Translations under genes and position numbers: made by a program
NCBI GenBank assembly: GCA_035628055.1
Contig: DASPKO010000318.1
Span: 1 to 9,208 of the forward strand
DNA length: 9,208 bases
Source: DASPKO01 sp035628055
GTDB taxonomy: Bacteria; Planctomycetota; Phycisphaerae; Phycisphaerales; UBA1924
Direction of reading: 5' to 3'
In this document: positions 6,108 through 9,208 of the stretch, piece after piece
Numbering within the stretch: the first letter of the stretch is position 1
Layout: each line of letters begins with the position of its first letter
The notes under the pieces: model-generated
What the model was told of the DNA's origin: nothing
The model's database searches: none
The model's input: only the letters and a program-made list of their open reading frames with translations

Positions 6108-6923
6108 CTACACCCGCGCCCCGCTGGCCGCCTCGACGGCGGAGCGGAACATCGCCAGCCCGGGCGGGTCGCCCCGGCGCACCTGGGCCCCCAGGCGCGT
6201 CCAGAAGGGATGATGCACCCAGTGCAGGTATCGCTCGGGGTGGGGCATCAGGCCGAAGATGCGCCCGCTGAGGTCGCAGACGCCGGCGGCGTCGGCGGTC
6301 GAGCCGTTCGGGTTGTCCAGGTAGCGCAGCGGGATCTGCCCGTTGGCTTCGAGCCGCGCGATCACCTGGGGCGCCGCGGCGACGAGGCGCCCCTCGCCGT
6401 GGGCGATGGGGAGGCGCAGCACGGCGTCGGGGTCGGGCGAGTCCGCGCCGGCGCGCTGGAGCCCGCGGGTCCAGATGCAGGGGGAGTCCGGACTGACGCC
6501 GACGCGTACCCAGCGGTCGATGAAGAGGCCGCCCGCGTTTGGGGCGAGGGCAAGCTCCTGCGGTGGGGGGCGATCGGGGGGCCAGGCGCCGTCCGCCGGG
6601 CCGGGAAGCAGCCCGACCTGGACCAGCGCCTGGAAGCCGTTGCAGACGCCGATCATCGGGCACCCACGGGCCGCCGCCGCACGGAGGGCCGGGTAGAGTC
6701 GCTCGCGAAGGCGCATGGCCCAGACGCGCCCGGAGGCGATGTCATCGCCGTAGGAAAACCCCCCGGGGAACCCGACGAGGTCGGCCTCGTCGAGGCGCCC
6801 GGGCTCTCCGATGAGCCGGTCGAGGTGGAGGAGGGTGACGCGCGCGCCGCAGAGCTCGAAAGCCCGGACCATCTCGGCGTCGCAGTTGGTGCCGGCGGTG
6901 CGGATGACCAGCGCGTGGGCCAT
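6108..6923 (-). CDS. purQ: Phosphoribosylformylglycinamidine (FGAM) synthase, glutaminase subunit PurQ
   Basis: The predicted protein has 271 residues. In step 4 of purine synthesis PurQ hydrolyses glutamine and passes ammonia to PurL, with PurS as third partner, in the cytoplasm. It is a class I amidotransferase: the oxyanion/N-terminal region is FPGGFSYGDDIASGR (about 52-66), the nucleophile is Cys94 in GVCNGFQ, and the other triad residues are His228 and Glu230 in LMPHPER. LPIAHGEGR and NPNGS are also typical of PurQ. It is about 40 residues longer than the B. subtilis type; the extra sequence lies around 110-165 and after the triad (YLHWVHHPFWTR). ATG 6923 is the natural start because the family begins here, though the frame is open far upstream and no clear ribosome site is seen. 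It lies 38 bases after the permease gene. No purL or purS is in the window, so the partners must be encoded elsewhere. Confidence 0.97.
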   Translation of the reverse strand: MAHALVIRTAGTNCDAEMVRAFELCGARVTLLHLDRLIGEPGRLDEADLVGFPGGFSYGDDIASGRVWAMRLRERLYPALRAAAARGCPMIGVCNGFQALVQVGLLPGPADGAWPPDRPPPQELALAPNAGGLFIDRWVRVGVSPDSPCIWTRGLQRAGADSPDPDAVLRLPIAHGEGRLVAAAPQVIARLEANGQIPLRYLDNPNGSTADAAGVCDLSGRIFGLMPHPERYLHWVHHPFWTRLGAQVRRGDPPGLAMFRSAVEAASGARV

Positions 6924-6961
6924 GCCCGGAGGGTATCGGGCCGGGGCGCCGGGGCGTGCCG

Positions 6962-8293
6962 TCAATCGTGGCGGAGGGCCACGATGGGGTCCTGGCTGGC
7001 CGCCTTCATGGCCGGGTAGATGCCAAAGAGCAGGCCGGTGAGGGCCGCCACCACGAACGAGACGCCCACCGACCAGGCGGTCACCTGGGTCGGCATCGAG
7101 ACGTTGGCGTTGAAGAACCCGCCGACCAGGGGGAGCGCGGGCAGGCGGGGGACGACGAACTCGAAGAGGGCGCTGAGCCCCAGCCCGAGCCCGACCCCGA
7201 TGATCCCCCCCAGGGTGCTGAGCACGCCCGTCTCGATGAGGAACTGCCAGATGATGTGCCGGCGCGTCGCCCCCAGGGCGCGGCGGATTCCGATCTCGCG
7301 GGTGCGCTCGGTGACGCTGGCGAGCATGATGTTCATGATGCCGATGCCCCCGACCAGCAGGGCGATGCCGGCGATGACGGCCCCGACCACCTTGCCGGTG
7401 AGGGCCTCGCGGCGTGCGCTCTCGAGCAGCTCGTAGGGCACGATCACGCCCAGGTCCTTCAGCCCGGGATGGCGCACGTCGAGGATGCGCTTGAGCAGCT
7501 CGGCGTAGCGGAGCACCTCGTCGCGGCTGGGCGCCACGAGGTAGAGCTCGGAGACCTGGACCTCGCTGTTCTGGAAACTGCCGCTCTCCCGCCGCATGAT
7601 CAGGTCGCCGAAGATGGCCCGGGCCGTGCTCAGCGGGATCTGGACGTCGAGGTTGAGGTCGCGTCCGACCAGCCCGGCCCCGGCTCCGGCGGAGAGTCCG
7701 ACCGGCGCCAGCACCCCGACCACGGTCACGATCTTCGCGTCGATCTGCAGCGTGGAGCCGAGAGGGTCCTCGAAGGGGAACATCTCCTTGGCCACCTCGG
7801 CGCCGATGACGGCGACCGGGGCCCGCTCCTCCATGTCGCCCTGCGTCAGATAGCGCCCGCGGGCCACGCGCACGTTGGCCACGGTGGCGAACTCCGGCGT
7901 CGTCCCGAACGCCTGGCTGGTCTTGCGCCGGTCGCCCTTGAGGATCTGCCCGCCGACCGCCTTGAGGGGAACGATCCCCTCGGCGTCGGGGAAGTTCTCC
8001 TCGATGATGCGGACGTCCTCCCGCGTCAGGCCGTACTTGCTCACCCACGACCGGCCCTGCCCGCCCTGGGCCTGCTGGCTCTCGGGGGGCTTCTGGGACC
8101 GGACGATGATGTTGCGCGCCCCGAGTCGCTCGATCTGGCTGAGCGCCTGGCGCGTCTTGCCTTCGGAGACGCTGGAGCTGGTGATCACCGCGGCGACGCC
8201 GAGGATGATGCCCAGGGCGGTGAGGACCGCGCGCATCTTGTGCCGGCGGAGATTGCCCAGCCCGAGCTTGACCATGTCGACCATGAACTGCAT
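6962..8293 (-). CDS. ABC transporter permease, MacB/FtsX family
   Basis: The predicted protein has 443 residues. These proteins act as dimers in the inner membrane with a separate ATPase and usually a periplasmic adaptor; MacB-type systems work by mechanotransmission, driving export or lipoprotein handling from the periplasmic side. What shows it: a cytoplasmic start NLRRHKMRAVLTALGIILG leading into helix 1 (about 22-43), a large MacB_PCD-type periplasmic domain (about 44-295), then the FtsX block with helix 2 (301-328, LLVGGIGIMNIMLASVTERT), the coupling motif REIGIRRALGA, helix 3 (350-378), and helix 4 (405-428) ending GIYPAMKAASQDPIVALRHD, the usual family end. Length and all four helices are as expected, so the protein looks intact. 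ATG 8293 has AGGT 5 bases upstream; ATG 8284 is an alternative. It is first in its operon, and no ATPase or adaptor gene is nearby in the window. Substrate unknown. Confidence 0.95.
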   Translation of the reverse strand: MQFMVDMVKLGLGNLRRHKMRAVLTALGIILGVAAVITSSSVSEGKTRQALSQIERLGARNIIVRSQKPPESQQAQGGQGRSWVSKYGLTREDVRIIEENFPDAEGIVPLKAVGGQILKGDRRKTSQAFGTTPEFATVANVRVARGRYLTQGDMEERAPVAVIGAEVAKEMFPFEDPLGSTLQIDAKIVTVVGVLAPVGLSAGAGAGLVGRDLNLDVQIPLSTARAIFGDLIMRRESGSFQNSEVQVSELYLVAPSRDEVLRYAELLKRILDVRHPGLKDLGVIVPYELLESARREALTGKVVGAVIAGIALLVGGIGIMNIMLASVTERTREIGIRRALGATRRHIIWQFLIETGVLSTLGGIIGVGLGLGLSALFEFVVPRLPALPLVGGFFNANVSMPTQVTAWSVGVSFVVAALTGLLFGIYPAMKAASQDPIVALRHD

Positions 8294-8424
8294 GGGGCTA
8301 CCTGGGAGCGTGGACCGGTTGGAGCCGGGGCCATGGGGCGGGCCGGGGGAGGCTTACCGTCCTTCCCGAAGGCCGCTGCGGGTTCTGCACAGCCAGTGCA
8401 CGGACGCTATTGGGGCGGATTCCT

Positions 8425-8447
8425 AGGCGGCGGTTAGCAAGCCGCCT
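8425..8447. other. Stem-loop in the divergent region
   Basis: A perfect 7-base inverted repeat, AGGCGGC (8425-8431) and GCCGCCT (8441-8447), flanks the 9-base loop GGTTAGCAA. No T-tract follows on either strand within the expected distance, so an intrinsic terminator is unlikely. It sits immediately upstream of the TAGGTTAGGTT repeat, a position suited to an operator, but no repressor can be named. Confidence 0.4.
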
Positions 8448-8464
8448 GATAGGTTAGGTTCGAG

Positions 8465-8514
8465 GGCACCGTGGCAACAGCGCCGGCGGCCGGCGTATCC
8501 CGGTGTCCGGTGCC
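8465..8514 (+). other. Nested inverted repeats in the leader of the HAMP-array gene
   Basis: An outer 7-base stem pairs GGCACCG (8465-8471) with CGGTGCC (8508-8514) and encloses a second perfect 6-base stem, CGCCGG (8481-8486) with CCGGCG (8490-8495) around CGG. The structure ends 44 bases before the ATG at 8559. If transcribed it would fold, but it matches no riboswitch consensus I know, and in DNA this GC-rich some pairing is expected by chance. Confidence 0.3.
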
Positions 8515-8546
8515 GCGCGCGCCCCCATCCGACCGGAATCCCTTCC

Positions 8547-8550
8547 GAGG
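8547..8550 (+). promoter_or_regulatory. Ribosome binding site GAGG for the gene starting at 8559
   Basis: GAGG ends 8 bases before the ATG at 8559, a normal spacing. It supports that ATG as the start of the HAMP-array protein, together with the appearance of family-like sequence directly afterwards. Confidence 0.65.
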
Positions 8551-8558
8551 TCCACTTC

Positions 8559-9208
8559 ATGACACTGCTCCAAGAGACGTCTTCGACCACCCAGAACGGG
8601 CACGCCGCGGCGTTCTCCGAGATGGCGACGCTGCTGAGCGCCCTGGTGGCGCTGCGCGACGGCAACGCCAACATCCGTCTCCCGGCGGAATGGACGGGTC
8701 TCTCGGGCAAGGTCGCCGACACCTTCAACCAGATCGCCGAGCGCAACCAGCGGATGGCGGCGGAGCTGGCGAGCCTGAGCCAGGTGGTGGGCAAGGAGGG
8801 CAAGCTCAACGAGCGTGGGTCGGTCTCGGAGATGCGCGGCTTCTGGAAGGAGTCGCTCGACTCGGTGAACGAGCTCATCGACGACCTGGTGCACCCGACC
8901 AGCGAGACGGCCCGCGTGATCGGCGCCGTGGCCCAGGGAGACCTCTCCCAGACCATGGCCCTCGAGATCGACGATCGCCCCCTCAAGGGCGAGTTCCTGC
9001 GCACCGCCAAGACCATCAACAAGATGGTGCAGCAGCTCGGCGCCTTCGCCGCCGAAGTGACCCGCGTGGCCCGCGAGGTGGGCACCGAGGGCAAGCTGGG
9101 CGGGCAGGCGAAGGTCAAGGGCGTGGCGGGCACGTGGAAGGACCTCACCGACTCGGTGAACTCCATGGCCGGCAACCTGACGGCCCAGGTGCGCAACATC
9201 GCCGACGT
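8559..9208 (+). CDS. HAMP-array signalling protein, probable large histidine kinase (3' end missing)
   Basis: The frame opens at ATG 8559 behind a good ribosome site and runs off the window, giving 216 residues. There is no signal peptide or membrane segment, so the N-terminus is cytoplasmic. The sequence is built from coiled-coil HAMP units with a 97-residue period: VGKEGKL (77-83) recurs as VGTEGKL (174-180), and WKESLDSVNELI (96-107) recurs as WKDLTDSVNSMA (193-204). VIGAVAQGDLSQTMALEI marks a HAMP start. The stretch GVAGTWKDLTDSVNSMAGNL is typical of poly-HAMP sensor kinases, which usually carry many such units followed by sensor, HisKA/HATPase and often receiver domains; fungal group III kinases (Nik1 type) share this arrangement. 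Kinase domains are not visible here, so that part is inferred. It is divergent from the permease gene. Alternative: a poly-HAMP protein with another output domain. Confidence 0.9.
   Translation, partial: MTLLQETSSTTQNGHAAAFSEMATLLSALVALRDGNANIRLPAEWTGLSGKVADTFNQIAERNQRMAAELASLSQVVGKEGKLNERGSVSEMRGFWKESLDSVNELIDDLVHPTSETARVIGAVAQGDLSQTMALEIDDRPLKGEFLRTAKTINKMVQQLGAFAAEVTRVAREVGTEGKLGGQAKVKGVAGTWKDLTDSVNSMAGNLTAQVRNIAD
8643..9208 (+). repeat. In-gene tandem repeat encoding HAMP units (about 291 bases)
   Basis: Two successive units of about 97 codons are visible, the second cut by the window edge. Matching points are base 8787 and base 9078 (VGxEGKL), and base 8844 and base 9135 (WK..xDSVN). 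Similarity is moderate at DNA level and clear at protein level, indicating functional rather than very recent duplication. Confidence 0.7.

Larger units (their letters stand above)
8294..8558. promoter_or_regulatory. Divergent intergenic region between permease and HAMP-array gene
   Basis: These 265 bases separate the two divergent starts, so promoters for both directions should lie here. No good -35/-10 pair could be picked. The least GC-rich part is 8448-8461, with the overlapping direct repeat TAGGT/TAGGT (TAGGTT at 8450-8455 and 8455-8460), whose form TAnnnT could serve as a -10 for the plus-strand gene. Inverted repeats are seen at 8361-8372 (CCTT/AAGG), 8386-8400 (TGCAC/GTGCA, 5-base loop), 8425-8447 and 8465-8514. 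The assignment as regulatory rests on position; the individual sites are tentative. Confidence 0.5.

Noticed and set aside
6108..8048. Apparent fusion of a 370-residue N-terminal domain to PurQ
   Set aside because: The upstream part is the permease gene read out of frame; the permease frame has the full MacB family signature and PurQ starts normally at 6923.
8423..9199. Minus-strand frame of 258 codons opposite the HAMP gene
   Set aside because: It is Ser/Arg-rich with no domain likeness, while the plus strand encodes repeated HAMP units with a proper ribosome site.
1..9208. tRNA, rRNA, CRISPR array, insertion sequence or integration site
   Set aside because: None was seen: no cloverleaf-like stretch, no regularly spaced short repeats, no transposase or integrase motifs, and base composition is even throughout.

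Overview
The window is very GC-rich DNA, with a strong G/C preference at third codon positions. It most likely comes from a planctomycete-type bacterium, probably near Phycisphaerae. The best lineage clue is a block of five related membrane proteins. Each starts with a CxxCGYxLxGL...CPECGxPxxxSL zinc ribbon, a module I associate with that group. This is inference from family recognition, not a database result.

Layout. (1) Bases 1-1315, plus strand: the 3' part of a DPM1-like family 2 glycosyltransferase overlaps by 4 bases (GTGA) with a LAB_N (lipid-A-biosynthesis N-terminal domain) membrane protein. Together they look like a lipid-linked sugar or cell-envelope glycosylation pair. (2) Bases 1318-8293, minus strand, are one long co-directional run. 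In transcription order it holds a MacB-type ABC transporter permease, purQ (glutaminase subunit of FGAM synthase), then five tandem zinc-ribbon/multi-pass membrane paralogues, with a possible 70-residue membrane protein in the middle of the array. Most array junctions overlap or are a few bases long, so co-translation is likely. The run meets the plus-strand pair convergently with only two bases between stop codons. (3) Bases 8294-8558 are a 265-base divergent intergenic region with several inverted repeats. (4) From 8559 to the window end, plus strand, is the start of a soluble HAMP-array signalling protein, probably a large histidine kinase.

The permease and PurQ are conventional families in an unconventional context: no ABC ATPase and no other purine gene is in the window. 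The five paralogues are the part least explained by known biology. Each has an N-terminal cytoplasmic-type zinc ribbon (doubled in two of them), about six membrane segments, a DPRPE-like loop after segment 2 and a P-x-C loop before segment 5. With an N-in topology all three conserved elements fall on the cytoplasmic side, which suggests a membrane-anchored binding platform rather than a transporter. No function can be assigned from sequence.

No rRNA, tRNA, CRISPR array, transposase or attachment site was seen. No stretch over 300 bases lacks a gene.
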